Of a stretch of DNA of 64,000 nucleotides, positions 17,987-27,521 are shown piece after piece. The stretch is from Erysipelotrichales bacterium (GTDB lineage: Bacteria > Bacillota_I > Bacilli_A > Erysipelotrichales > Erysipelotrichaceae). The first letter of the stretch is position 1, and the number at the start of each line of letters is the position of its first letter. Made by a program: the position numbers and the translations under genes. Below the pieces are notes generated by a model that was not told the DNA's origin, did no database searches, and saw nothing but the letters and a program-made list of their open reading frames with translations. The stretch lies in contig CAJTIT010000006.1 of NCBI GenBank assembly GCA_910576345.1, positions 1 to 64,000 on the forward strand, read 5' to 3'.

Positions 17987-19195
17987 ATGAAATCATTGAA
18001 AGAACTGTTTCGCATTGGTCCAGGGCCTTCCTCTTCTCATACGTTGGGTCCGCAGCGCGCTGCCAGAATGTTTCAAAAAGAAACGCGTTTTGCCACGCGT
18101 TATGAAGCAGTGCTGTTTGGATCATTGGCACTAACAGGAAAAGGACATCAAAGCGATACCATCATCAAAGCTGTTTTTTCACCCATTCCTTGCGATGTGC
18201 ATTTTCAAATCGGAGAAGACCTGAAACATCCCAATACAATGAAACTGACTGCGTTTGATAAGGAAAATCAAGTGTTGGATACATGGACGATTTATTCCAT
18301 TGGCGGCGGCGCCATTGAAATTGAAGGAAAAGTGCTAAAGGAAGGGAAAGAAGTATATCCCCATCATACATTCAAAGAAATCATACAGTATTGTAAAGAG
18401 CACAATCTACATTTATATGAATATGTCGATTGTTTTGAACAGGTAGATGATTATTTATTGGAAATCCTGTTACAAATGTGTAGAACCGTTGATAACGGAC
18501 TGAACCAGCAGGGACTTTTGCCGGGTAAGCTGAAATTGGAGCGTATCGCCAGAAAGCTGTTGGACAAAGCCAATGCTTGTACATCACTCATGGAACGTGA
18601 AAAATTGTTGTTAAGCGCATATGCATATAGTGCAAGTGAAGAAAATGCGGCCGGAGGAATGGTTGTTACGGCGCCAACCCTTGGATCCAGCGGTGTTTTG
18701 CCAGCTTTGCTTTATTATTATTACTATGATTGTAAATATCAAAGAGAGGAATTGTTAAAAGGATTAAAAATCGCAGGTTTGTTTGGAAATTTGATCAAAC
18801 AAAATGCGACAATTTCCGGTGCTCAGGGAGGCTGCCAAGCAGAGATTGGCGCAGCTTGTGCAATGGCTGCCGCAATGGTGGCATATTTGCGTGGATTAAA
18901 TGAAAAGCAGATTGAATGTGCCGCAGAAATGGGTATCGAGCATCATTTAGGCTTGACGTGTGACCCGGTTGGCGGTTATGTGATGATTCCCTGTATTGAG
19001 CGTAACGCCGTGGCGGCGTTAAGAGCTATGGACAGTGCCGTATTGGCAGAATTTATTTCGCAAGTCAAAGAAAATCGAGTGAGTTTTGATATGGTCGTGA
19101 ATACAATGGGCAATACCGGAAAACAGATGCCGATGGAATTAAGAGAAACTTCATTGGGGGGACTGGCCCTCGTCGTGCCGGTGAGTGAATGTTAA
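17987..19195 (+). CDS. sdaA: L-serine ammonia-lyase, single-chain iron-sulfur type
   Basis: Converts L-serine to pyruvate and ammonia. Beta-type N-terminal region opens with ELFRIGPGPSSSHTLGP; the alpha catalytic region has GSSGVLPALL, SGAQGGCQAEIGAACAMAA and LTCDPVGG, carrying the cysteines for a [4Fe-4S] cluster, plus the C-terminal METSLGGLA-like end (RETSLGGLALVVP). Both domains are fused in one chain, unlike the two-subunit Bacillus SdaAA/SdaAB. Start 17987 is favoured by AAAGGA 10 bases upstream; an ATG at 17978 overlaps the holA stop. Confidence 0.93.
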   Translation: MKSLKELFRIGPGPSSSHTLGPQRAARMFQKETRFATRYEAVLFGSLALTGKGHQSDTIIKAVFSPIPCDVHFQIGEDLKHPNTMKLTAFDKENQVLDTWTIYSIGGGAIEIEGKVLKEGKEVYPHHTFKEIIQYCKEHNLHLYEYVDCFEQVDDYLLEILLQMCRTVDNGLNQQGLLPGKLKLERIARKLLDKANACTSLMEREKLLLSAYAYSASEENAAGGMVVTAPTLGSSGVLPALLYYYYYDCKYQREELLKGLKIAGLFGNLIKQNATISGAQGGCQAEIGAACAMAAAMVAYLRGLNEKQIECAAEMGIEHHLGLTCDPVGGYVMIPCIERNAVAALRAMDSAVLAEFISQVKENRVSFDMVVNTMGNTGKQMPMELRETSLGGLALVVPVSEC

Positions 19196-19461
19196 AACTA
19201 CCTGATCAAAAAGGCTTTTATGTCTATATTCTGGAATGCAGGGATCATACTTACTACACTGGGTGGACAACCAATTTGAACAAGCGATTTCTTGCGCATA
19301 AATCGGGTAAAGGCGCACGCTATACGAAATCGCATCCACCACTTTCTTGTGTCTATTACGAATGTTTTCAAGATCAACCAAGCGCAATGAAACGTGAATA
19401 TGAGATCAAACAGATGACACGTTTGAAAAAACAACAACTGATTGATACAATGATGAAATAA
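19189..19461 (+). CDS. GIY-YIG nuclease superfamily protein (UPF0213/YhbQ-like)
   Basis: Single-domain 90-residue GIY-YIG protein: YVYILECRDHTYYTGWT holds the two signature triads, RFLAHKSGKGARYTKSHPP follows with the conserved Arg, and MKREYEIKQMTRLKKQQLI carries the catalytic Glu. Members nick or cleave DNA in vitro, but the cellular role is unsettled. It overlaps the serine dehydratase gene by 7 bases and is the last gene of the comEA operon. Confidence 0.9.
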   Translation: MLKLPDQKGFYVYILECRDHTYYTGWTTNLNKRFLAHKSGKGARYTKSHPPLSCVYYECFQDQPSAMKREYEIKQMTRLKKQQLIDTMMK

Positions 19462-19508
19462 ATATATTTTTCTGCAAGGAAAATAGGATATAACTTGTAT
19501 TGCAATAA

Positions 19509-19557
19509 TAAAGATAGAAATTTATATTACAACCAAATGTGATTTCTGTCTTTTTTT
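19509..19557 (+). terminator. Terminator of comEA-holA-sdaA operon
   Basis: AAAGATAGAAAT pairs with GATTTCTGTCTTT (wobble pairs allowed) and runs into seven Ts; loop about 20 bases. Confidence 0.6.
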
Positions 19558-19885
19558 AATATTGTATAATGAAATAAAGATGTGAAGATTGATTATGAAA
19601 TATGATTTTATAGCATGATTGTATGCATTTTCCATGATCTTTGCACTTTTCATCAGGAAGTACATCCAGGTAGGGGATATGGTAGCGATCACTTTTTGTA
19701 TCTCCCAATCATATTCTCATTTCATGTATTTTTATAATTGTCACCTCTATTACGTAATACATTCATTGGGTGTTTTTATCAAAATGATCATTTGGATTAT
19801 TTAAATTCATGATTTATATAGGGATAAGTATCCATAAAAAGATGAAAAGAAGTAAATGAAGGTATCCTTAATGTAAATAATCAGA

Positions 19886-19910
19886 TATAAAAAAACCGCA
19901 TAATATGCGG
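19886..19910 (-). terminator. Terminator of rpsT
   Basis: Read on the minus strand: CCGCATATTATGCGG followed by seven Ts. Confidence 0.85.
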
Positions 19911-19922
19911 ATGATGCGTGAA

Positions 19923-20186
19923 TTAAGCAATGGTGTTGATTGCCTTAGATAAACGTGATTTCTGACGGCTAGCGTAATTCTTGTGATGAATTCCTTTTGC
20001 TACTGCTTTGTCTAGTTTAGAGCTGGCATCATTATAAGCAACAAGTGCAGCTTCTTTATCTTTTGCGTCAACTGCAGCCAATACTTTTTTGATTGCGGTT
20101 TTCAACGCTGATTTCTGAGAAACAGCTGCCATTGTTCTTTTGTTGTTCGTGAGTACACGTTTTTTCTGTGACTTGATTTGTGGCAT
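19923..20186 (-). CDS. rpsT: 30S ribosomal protein S20
   Basis: Primary 16S rRNA-binding protein of the small subunit. 87 residues, basic, with MPQIKSQKKRVLTNNKR at the start, KKVLAAVDAKDKEAA in the middle and the KGIHHKNYASRQKSRLSKAI end that marks the family. A strong AGGAGGTGTAGG ribosome site precedes the start. It diverges from gpr, as in Bacillus. Confidence 0.97.
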   Translation of the reverse strand: MPQIKSQKKRVLTNNKRTMAAVSQKSALKTAIKKVLAAVDAKDKEAALVAYNDASSKLDKAVAKGIHHKNYASRQKSRLSKAINTIA

Positions 20187-20266
20187 ATCCTACACCTCCT
20201 AATTTCAATTGCCAATAAATTATATCAAACATGATTGAAAAAAGCAATAATTACCTTGAAAAATTC

Positions 20267-20273
20267 CATACTA
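20267..20273 (+). promoter_or_regulatory. Forespore (SigG/SigF) -10 element of gpr
   Basis: CATACTA matches the SigG/SigF -10 consensus exactly. A weak GCAATA lies at -35 distance. The predicted start leaves a short leader ending in the GAGGTG ribosome site. Confidence 0.5.
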
Positions 20274-20294
20274 TCCATATATGAGGTGATGAAC

Positions 20295-21170
20295 ATGAAA
20301 AAGCATTATCAAATACGAACAGATTTTGCGGATGAATCCGAAGGGTGTACATTAAACGATGAAACGTTTACGCATGAAAAAACAGTGCATGGCTCTATCG
20401 TCAGTAATTATATCAAAGTGCTAAAGGATGAAAATGCGTTGGGAAAAGAAATCGGTGATTATGTGACCATCCAATTTGAACAGCTGTTTGATCATGAAGA
20501 GCGCGAAGAAATCGTCAAAGTGGTATGTGAACAGATGCATCGTATGCTACGATCTATGAAATTGATGCCGAAAAAAGTTTTGGTTGTTGGTTTAGGCAAT
20601 CGCTTTATCACTTCGGATGCTTTGGGACCGGAAGTGGCGAATGATATTTTGGTCACGGCGCATTACTATGCGAATGAAGATAAGGAAATGCTGAAAGGAA
20701 CCGGCAATGTGGCAGTATTGCAGCCGGGGGTGATGGGACAGACAGGGCTTGAATCTTCCCATATCGTGAAAAGCATCGTGCAGCAGTTTCAGCCGGATCT
20801 TGTGATTGCCGTGGATGCATTGGCAACCAGAACCGTATCCAGAATCAACCGAGTCATTCAGATCAACAATACCGGCATTCAGCCAGGCAGCGGTGTTGGC
20901 AACCATCGAAACGCTATTAATGAGGCAGTGCTTGAAGTACCGGTTATTTCTATTGGTGTTGCAACCGTGACCAGTATTGGTGCGATTTTATCTGACCTTT
21001 TGCAGGAAACATCTGTCGCAATCGATCAGCTGATCGATGAAATACAAACTCCGCAAGATTTAGATTTGGTCGTCACACCAAAGTCTATGGATGATGAATT
21101 AAAACAACTCGTCTATTTGCTTTCACAAAGCATCAACCGTGTCATACACCCCAATTATTTAAAGCTTTAG
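20295..21170 (+). CDS. gpr: Germination protease GPR
   Basis: Aspartate protease of the forespore that degrades small acid-soluble spore proteins at germination. Recognised by YQIRTDFADES, VVGLGNRFITSDALGPEV, LQPGVMGQTGLES, VIAVDALATR and GIQPGSGVGNHR. The N terminus would be the propeptide removed on activation. Start 20295 has GAGGTG 6 bases upstream. Followed by a hairpin and spoIIP. It shows the organism belongs to an endospore-forming lineage. Confidence 0.95.
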   Translation: MKKHYQIRTDFADESEGCTLNDETFTHEKTVHGSIVSNYIKVLKDENALGKEIGDYVTIQFEQLFDHEEREEIVKVVCEQMHRMLRSMKLMPKKVLVVGLGNRFITSDALGPEVANDILVTAHYYANEDKEMLKGTGNVAVLQPGVMGQTGLESSHIVKSIVQQFQPDLVIAVDALATRTVSRINRVIQINNTGIQPGSGVGNHRNAINEAVLEVPVISIGVATVTSIGAILSDLLQETSVAIDQLIDEIQTPQDLDLVVTPKSMDDELKQLVYLLSQSINRVIHPNYLKL

Positions 21171-21172
21171 CA

Positions 21173-21220
21173 TAAAAACACTTCCAATTTCATAAAGTTA
21201 TGAAAGAGGGGGTGTTTTTA
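21173..21220 (+). promoter_or_regulatory. Hairpin overlapping gpr terminator and spoIIP ribosome site
   Basis: TAAAAACAC (21173-21181) pairs with GTGTTTTTA (21212-21220), TTCC (21182-21185) with GGGG (21208-21211), and TTTCAT (21188-21193) with ATGAAA (21200-21205). The A-tract/U-tract layout fits an intrinsic terminator for gpr, but its 3' arm is the spoIIP Shine-Dalgarno (GAGGGGGTG) and the stem ends one base before the TTG start. Confidence 0.7.
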
Positions 21221-22129
21221 TTGAAAACGACCAGTAAAATCTTTTTGAAATTGGCCTTGTTGATTTCTTTTTTATGTATCACACCTTTTTTTAGCGGAAT
21301 TTCCAATATGTTACAACAGAACGGCTTTTTGAATGCTTTTGTCTATCATCAGCGTACTATTGATGAAAGTGTTTCCATAAAGAATCAACTGAATCTGTTG
21401 TCTTATAATACGAATTTAACGATTGAGGATGATTTTCAGTTTCAGACGACACAAGATGTCGAACAAACAAACGATAAACAGGATGAAGTAAAACAAGAAC
21501 CAAAAACAAAGGAAAATGAGAAAACACCCGATCCGAAACCGGCAGAACCAAAAGACACCGGTAAAAAGGTCTATATTTACAATACACATCAAAATGAAGG
21601 TTATGCGGATGGAAAGACCGTTATGGATGCGGCCGCAATCTTAGGCAATGCGCTGGAAGAAAAAGGTGTGCATGTTGTATTGGAAACAGCTGATTTTCAG
21701 GCATATGCAAAAAATCAAGGATGGGATTATAATCAAAGTTATCAAGTTTCCTATAATTTTTTAAATGATGCTTTGGTCAATTATGGTGGTTTTGATCTGA
21801 TCATTGATTTTCATCGTGATGCGATCCCAAGAGAAGCAAGTTTCATTGAAATCGATGGGAAGACCTATGCCAAACTAATGCCGGTTGTCGGTGGTTTGGG
21901 TAAGAATGCGGAAGCAACAAAAAAAATCGCATCGACTTTATCTGACATAATGGACGCCAAATATCATGGTATTATGCGTTCAACCATGGTACGTGAAGCG
22001 TATTACAATCAAGAAGTTACAGATCATATGATCTTGATTGAATGTGGCGGTGATGTGAATACGTTTGAGGAAGTAAAAAATTCCATGGGAATATTGTCGG
22101 AAGGAATTTATGAGTATTTAACGAGGTGA
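21221..22129 (+). CDS. spoIIP: Stage II sporulation protein P
   Basis: Peptidoglycan amidase/endopeptidase of the DMP complex (SpoIID-SpoIIM-SpoIIP) that drives engulfment. An N-terminal membrane anchor is followed by a charged linker rich in E, K and P (about 75-115), then the catalytic domain with YIYNTHQNEGY (His and Glu ligands), FDLIIDFHRDAI, and MILIECGG. Start TTG 21221 is chosen because GAGGGGGTG stands 7 bases upstream; an ATG at 21200 lies inside the hairpin with no ribosome site. Confidence 0.94.
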   Translation: MKTTSKIFLKLALLISFLCITPFFSGISNMLQQNGFLNAFVYHQRTIDESVSIKNQLNLLSYNTNLTIEDDFQFQTTQDVEQTNDKQDEVKQEPKTKENEKTPDPKPAEPKDTGKKVYIYNTHQNEGYADGKTVMDAAAILGNALEEKGVHVVLETADFQAYAKNQGWDYNQSYQVSYNFLNDALVNYGGFDLIIDFHRDAIPREASFIEIDGKTYAKLMPVVGGLGKNAEATKKIASTLSDIMDAKYHGIMRSTMVREAYYNQEVTDHMILIECGGDVNTFEEVKNSMGILSEGIYEYLTR

Positions 22130-22134
22130 GCAAG

Positions 22135-22422
22135 ATGCGAAGATTTTTGGCGGATGCGCTTTTGGTATTGATGTTGGTGTCTTTGGTAACGTATATTACG
22201 GAACCAAAGGAAAAAAAAGAAATTGATCAAAAAATAGCGGAATTTGAAGATGATGTCGCAAGACATGATCGTGCACAACAGAAAGTAGAAGATACAAGAC
22301 TGAATGAAATTCATGAAAATGGTGCAGCCAGATTGGCACAATCAAGCAGTGAAGCCGTGATTGATTTGATGCATGGCAGTGTGGATGTATTGTCGCAGTT
22401 TTTCATGGGATTTCAAAGATAG
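22135..22422 (+). CDS. Small membrane-anchored protein in spoIIP operon
   Basis: 95 residues: one N-terminal helix (LADALLVLMLVSLVTYI), then a charged, probably coiled segment (EKKEIDQKIAEFEDDVARHDRAQQ broken here for length) and a hydrophobic end. Not recognised. It occupies the place of yqxA behind gpr-spoIIP in Bacillus, so a sporulation link is plausible from position only. SD GAGGTG overlaps the spoIIP stop. The mobile element begins about four bases after its stop codon. Confidence 0.7.
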   Translation: MRRFLADALLVLMLVSLVTYITEPKEKKEIDQKIAEFEDDVARHDRAQQKVEDTRLNEIHENGAARLAQSSSEAVIDLMHGSVDVLSQFFMGFQR

Positions 22423-24318
<1,896 letters not shown>

Positions 24319-24346
24319 CAGAGAAAAGGGATTTCCTCAATGAAAA

Positions 24347-24377
24347 GGCTATGACAGTAACAGTTATAGTCTTTTTT
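24347..24377 (+). terminator. Terminator after recombinase gene
   Basis: GGCTATGAC pairs with GTTATAGTC (wobbles allowed), loop of seven, then six Ts. Confidence 0.65.
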
Positions 24378-24546
24378 CATGCGGTAATTACCGTAAGGAA
24401 TGAACCCCTATTCCCCCAAGCGGAGAAATACCCGTTAATGATATTCCGCAATTCAAACTCCCGACAATTAACGGAAGAAAATCATTTATCCGCACCGAAA
24501 CCAATCAATCATATCAATCAATCCATATCACAGGAGGGCAAAGACC

Positions 24547-25206
24547 ATGAATAAAAGGCAGGAACAGCAGATTTTGGACTATTACAGTACCGCCGACAAA
24601 TATATCCATAGCAAGACACACTCCAGTGCGCATCAGACTGTATTCACCAAAGAAAGCGATAAATACCAGTGGCTTGTGTTTGAGCAGAAAAGCCAGTGCG
24701 AAGTTGAGGTAAGGCAGACTGACAGTCATGGAACAATCACAGCGAGGGATAATTATGAACTGACAGGAAATCTCCCTAAGTGCGTGGGCGTGGAGCGTTT
24801 ATGTGAGGGCGCAAATTTTCAAATACCTTTTAATGCTGATGAAATCAACTTAATCTATCAGTTTGGGGAGCAGGGCAAAGCGGAAACGTGCGCCAGTCTG
24901 TCCGCTATTCTTCCGCAGATAAAAGATGATAACACAAAGCAGATAGTAAGCGACACCTTGAAGAAATTAAATGCCCTGTCAGAAAAAACGTGTGCGGAAC
25001 TGACCGCCACCACCAAAAGACGGAAACTGACCGAGCGTGACCACTCCATAAAGGCAAGGTTAGCCAGAGCAAAGGAACAGGCAAAACAGCCGGCAGTTGC
25101 CGAGGGAAAAAAGCACTGGACACCACAACATCCGATGTTGTCCGCCGTGGTATCGGCAAGGTGTATGACGAACTGGAAAAATAACGGAGGCGGCGAACCC
25201 CTGTAA
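24547..25206 (+). CDS. Mobile-element accessory protein, probably frameshifted at its end
   Basis: 219 residues as read; family not recognised. Soluble, with an N-terminal segment rich in His/Lys, a central helix region (CASLSAILPQIKDDNTKQIV) and a basic tail (RARAKEQ-like). In the last 30 codons the text loses protein character, while the frame reached by adding one A to the six-A run at 25107-25112 continues KKALDTTTSDVVRRGIGK and stops at 25184. A one-base deletion in the run is therefore likely. An AGGAGGGC ribosome site precedes the ATG. It lies between the recombinase and a broken DUF6809-like gene. Confidence 0.55.
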   Translation: MNKRQEQQILDYYSTADKYIHSKTHSSAHQTVFTKESDKYQWLVFEQKSQCEVEVRQTDSHGTITARDNYELTGNLPKCVGVERLCEGANFQIPFNADEINLIYQFGEQGKAETCASLSAILPQIKDDNTKQIVSDTLKKLNALSEKTCAELTATTKRRKLTERDHSIKARLARAKEQAKQPAVAEGKKHWTPQHPMLSAVVSARCMTNWKNNGGGEPL

Positions 25207-25326
25207 AGAATTGCGCCACCTCACACTGCGCCCACCTGCAAGGCAGACTGCGTAAATATTATACACTACACATTCTTGTCTTGCAAGCGGCGCATGGAGC
25301 AAAACGGAAAGGAAACAGATAAAAGT

Positions 25327-25615
25327 ATGGGAAAAATCCTAGACGCATTTTTAGATGACCAGCTTCATGTAAACGCTGTAACCGCAAAAAGGACAAGACA
25401 CCACCAGTATCTTTGTGAACAGGTGGAAATACTCCATAACAAACTTGCAGAAAAGCTGAATGACGAAGGCACTGTTACAAAAACTTGCGGACACATACTT
25501 TGATGAAAGCTGTTGCGATGCGCATAGTTACTTTGTCAGAGGGTATCGGCTAGGTGTCCTTATGACTATGGAGGTATTTGAGGGGCAGGACAGCTTCTTA
25601 GGAAATGACGAATAA
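25327..25615 (+). pseudogene. DUF6809-like gene, frameshifted
   Basis: The first frame gives MGKILDAFLDDQLH to LAEKLNDEG; near 25466 the coding sense jumps to the next frame, which continues KALLQKLADTYFDES, then SYFVRGYRLGVLMTMEVF and stops at 25615. Together they make a protein of about 95 residues with the GxRLG-M-ME ending of small DUF6809-type proteins found on Clostridia mobile elements. A single frameshift explains the break. The family name is my recognition and should be treated as tentative. Confidence 0.55.
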
Positions 25616-25639
25616 AATAAACTGAATATTGGTGCTTAT

Positions 25640-25679
25640 GGTGGCGGTTTATCCTAACGGAAAATCAGCCACCTTTTTA
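25640..25679 (+). terminator. Terminator inside mobile element
   Basis: GGTGGC (25640-25645) pairs with GCCACC (25668-25673), then five Ts. Confidence 0.7.
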
Positions 25680-25725
25680 TTTGCAGAAACCATCAACACA
25701 GCACAGAAAGAATGAGGTATCAGAA

Positions 25726-26004
25726 ATGATTGAGAACAAGAATGACGCAAGCAGAAATTTAGAAAAAGCATTACAGGCACTGGAACAGGCGAAACAGCGT
25801 GTAGCCAATGAAAAGAAAAAGCAGAACGAGAAGAAACGCAAAGCCGAGAACCACCACAAGTACATCATGGGCGGTATCATTGTGAAGTATTTCCCCGACT
25901 GCTACCGCTATGACGAGGGTGAGTTAAACCGTATCTTATCGGTTGCCTTGCAGACAAGGGAGTGCCAGCAGATTATTTCTAAAATCAAAGCGGAAAGCAC
26001 CTAA
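25726..26004 (+). CDS. DUF3847-like protein
   Basis: 92 residues: a highly charged N-terminal helix, rich in K, E and Q (ALEQAKQRVANEKKKQNEKK), then the conserved HHKYIMGGIIVKYFPDCYRYDEGEL region. Such proteins sit just upstream of MobA/MobL relaxases on Firmicute mobilizable elements; their function is unknown. GAGGT lies upstream of ATG 25726. Here the relaxase that should follow has lost its front. Confidence 0.65.
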   Translation: MIENKNDASRNLEKALQALEQAKQRVANEKKKQNEKKRKAENHHKYIMGGIIVKYFPDCYRYDEGELNRILSVALQTRECQQIISKIKAEST

Positions 26005-26027
26005 GAAAAATATCCGACAGAACCGCC

Positions 26028-26561
26028 TTGCAGTCAGCCGACAATGCGGAGAAATTCATCACCACAAGGAAGATAGACAGCTTTGAGAGCCTTGCGAAAT
26101 TCACAGCGGATAAGGAACAGAAATACAGTCAGCTTGAAACAGTGCATTTGTCAAAGGGGCAGAAACTAAGCCGATTAAAGGAACTGTCAAAAATGTATGC
26201 CCTCTTTGCGCCAATCCAAGCAACCTATAAAGAGAGCCAGTCACTAAAAGGACTTGCGAAAATGCGATATGATAAAGAGCATAAGGACAGCTTATCGAAG
26301 TACCCCGAATTAAAGGAGCGTATGCAGAGCCTTTTACAGAATGGCGAGAAGATAACGCCGAAACAGTGGAAAGCCGAGATACAGTCTTTGCAATCTGAAT
26401 ATGACAGTATCAGCAAGGAGCAGACCAAGACCGCCACAGAATTAGCATATGCGGAAGTAATCAGCTACAACAAAATGAACCTTGAAAGGGAGCTTCAGAA
26501 CGAGAGCCGACAGCATAACAGACAACAGAGCAGGACTAAACGGAGGGAGGAAGAAATTTAA
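26028..26561 (+). pseudogene. C-terminal remnant of MobA/MobL relaxase
   Basis: Reads as the helical C-terminal part of a MobL-type relaxase (SFESLAKFTADKEQKYSQLE, KLSRLKELSKMYALFAPIQ, ending QQSRTKRREEEI). The N-terminal nickase domain with its HUH/tyrosine motifs is absent; the frame stays open back into the end of the DUF3847-like gene (…LRKISDRTALQSADN), which suggests one internal deletion joined the two. No ribosome site or ATG. It would not support mobilization. Confidence 0.65.
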
Positions 26562-26635
26562 TAAAAATTTGATAGAAACGTGAGCGTGATTGTGGTATTC
26601 TATTAGTGATACAAATCGGAATATGGAAGCAAGCT

Positions 26636-27094
26636 ATGAGTGTAAGTGAACGAGAAAATATTCATACCCTCTTTTTAGGGAAAAATTATCTTGAGCTTTA
26701 TAAAACGCAGTCAAAGGTACTACAAGCAATGTTATTTGTTGAAACCCAGAAAGAATTTGAGGATTTCTTAAAAAACGAAGAAAGATTAGAAGAAGATATA
26801 TTCTGGCTTTACTATGAAACAGTACAGGGCGAAAGTTTGTTAATTGGCGGGTATGAAGAAGATGTTACTTCTAAAGTAACTACATTTATGAAAAAGAAAC
26901 TGCCGGAAACTGCGTTCACAGCTATTCAGGAATATTTACAAGATATTTATGTGGACATTGACGATATGGATAATCTGCAAGAAAAGATGGATATTCTCAA
27001 TCAGCATTTATCAGAATACGGCTATCATGTTCAGATAGAAAGTGAAGATACATATTGTGCATTAGCCTACTTCTTGATGTTAAAGCAAAAGTAA
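26636..27094 (+). CDS. Unknown AT-rich cargo protein
   Basis: 152 residues from ATG 26636 (GGAAG upstream); a GTG at 26606 is possible. Acidic, soluble, mostly helical by look, with no motif I recognise: SVSERENIHTLFLGKNYLEL opens it and ALAYFLMLKQK closes it. Codon use is AT-rich like the chromosome and unlike the rest of the element. An extended -10 (TGGTATTCT, 26594-26602) lies just upstream. It has its own terminator, so it reads as an independent cargo unit. Immunity or regulatory roles are possible but unsupported. Confidence 0.55.
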   Translation: MSVSERENIHTLFLGKNYLELYKTQSKVLQAMLFVETQKEFEDFLKNEERLEEDIFWLYYETVQGESLLIGGYEEDVTSKVTTFMKKKLPETAFTAIQEYLQDIYVDIDDMDNLQEKMDILNQHLSEYGYHVQIESEDTYCALAYFLMLKQK

Positions 27095-27160
27095 CTATTC
27101 CAGTTTGTCGAAACAAACATTACCACAATCACAACTGAATAAGTAATACAACACAGCGTC

Positions 27161-27196
27161 AGAGCGTATAGAAACCAGTCTATGCGCTCTATTTTT
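27161..27196 (+). terminator. Terminator of cargo gene
   Basis: AGAGCGTATAGA (27161-27172) pairs with TCTATGCGCTCT (27179-27190), followed by ATTTTTA. Confidence 0.8.
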
Positions 27197-27215
27197 ATGT
27201 AAAGGAGCAGAGAAT

Positions 27216-27380
27216 ATGGCAGAAACCAAAAACGAGCAACAGCCCCACAGTTTCAAGCGAAAGTTGGGGAACACCACTTACACCGTCAAGGTACATTTCA
27301 GTAAAGACACTGACAAAACCTTTAAGGACAGAGTGCAAAAGCTGATTATCAATGAGTGCCTTGAAAAAAATCAGAAATAA
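27216..27380 (+). CDS. TnpW-like small transposon protein
   Basis: 54 residues, starting MAETKNEQQPHSFKRKLGNTT, then YTVKVHFSKDTDKTFKD and a helical end (VQKLIINECLEKNQK). The KxGxTTYxVxVHFS pattern matches TnpW proteins, which lie at the end of TnpX-type elements and, in the excised circle, just upstream of the recombinase gene. AAAGGAG stands 9 bases before the ATG. Function unproven; an excision or regulatory helper is the usual guess. Confidence 0.7.
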   Translation: MAETKNEQQPHSFKRKLGNTTYTVKVHFSKDTDKTFKDRVQKLIINECLEKNQK

Positions 27381-27407
27381 TCCACGTCAACACTTTACAC
27401 CCCTTAT

Positions 27408-27413
27408 CAGATG
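27408..27413. repeat. Right end of mobile element (shared CAGATG)
   Basis: Second copy of CAGATG. A TTTACA box lies 14 bases before the end of the element and pairs with TATGCT at the left end when the ends are joined. Confidence 0.5.
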
Positions 27414-27421
27414 ATTGTCTT

Positions 27422-27446
27422 CTAAACGAACTTGTTTAGTCTTTTT
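27422..27446 (+). terminator. Probable original terminator of spoIIP operon
   Basis: CTAAAC-GAACTT-GTTTAG followed by TCTTTTT. It lies just beyond the mobile element; without the element it would stand about 15 bases after the small spoIIP-linked gene. Confidence 0.55.
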
Positions 27447-27487
27447 CATTTCACCTGTTGATTTCTATGTCATCGTATGTTTTTGTA

Positions 27488-27496
27488 TGATATAAT
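27488..27496 (+). promoter_or_regulatory. Extended -10 promoter of fmt
   Basis: TGATATAAT, 26 bases before the fmt start, with no clear -35 box. Confidence 0.5.
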
Positions 27497-27521
27497 GGTA
27501 CACATGAGAGGTGATCATTGT

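Larger units (their letters stand above)
19462..19922. other. Intergenic stretch, no gene recognised
   Basis: A terminator sits at 19509-19557. The rest is AT-rich; a 61-codon open stretch at 19619-19804 lacks a ribosome site and reads as low-complexity hydrophobic residues. The rpsT terminator occupies the right end. Confidence 0.6.

Noticed and set aside
19619-19804. 61-codon open frame after the GIY-YIG gene
   Set aside because: No ribosome site, low-complexity hydrophobic text, AT-rich background.
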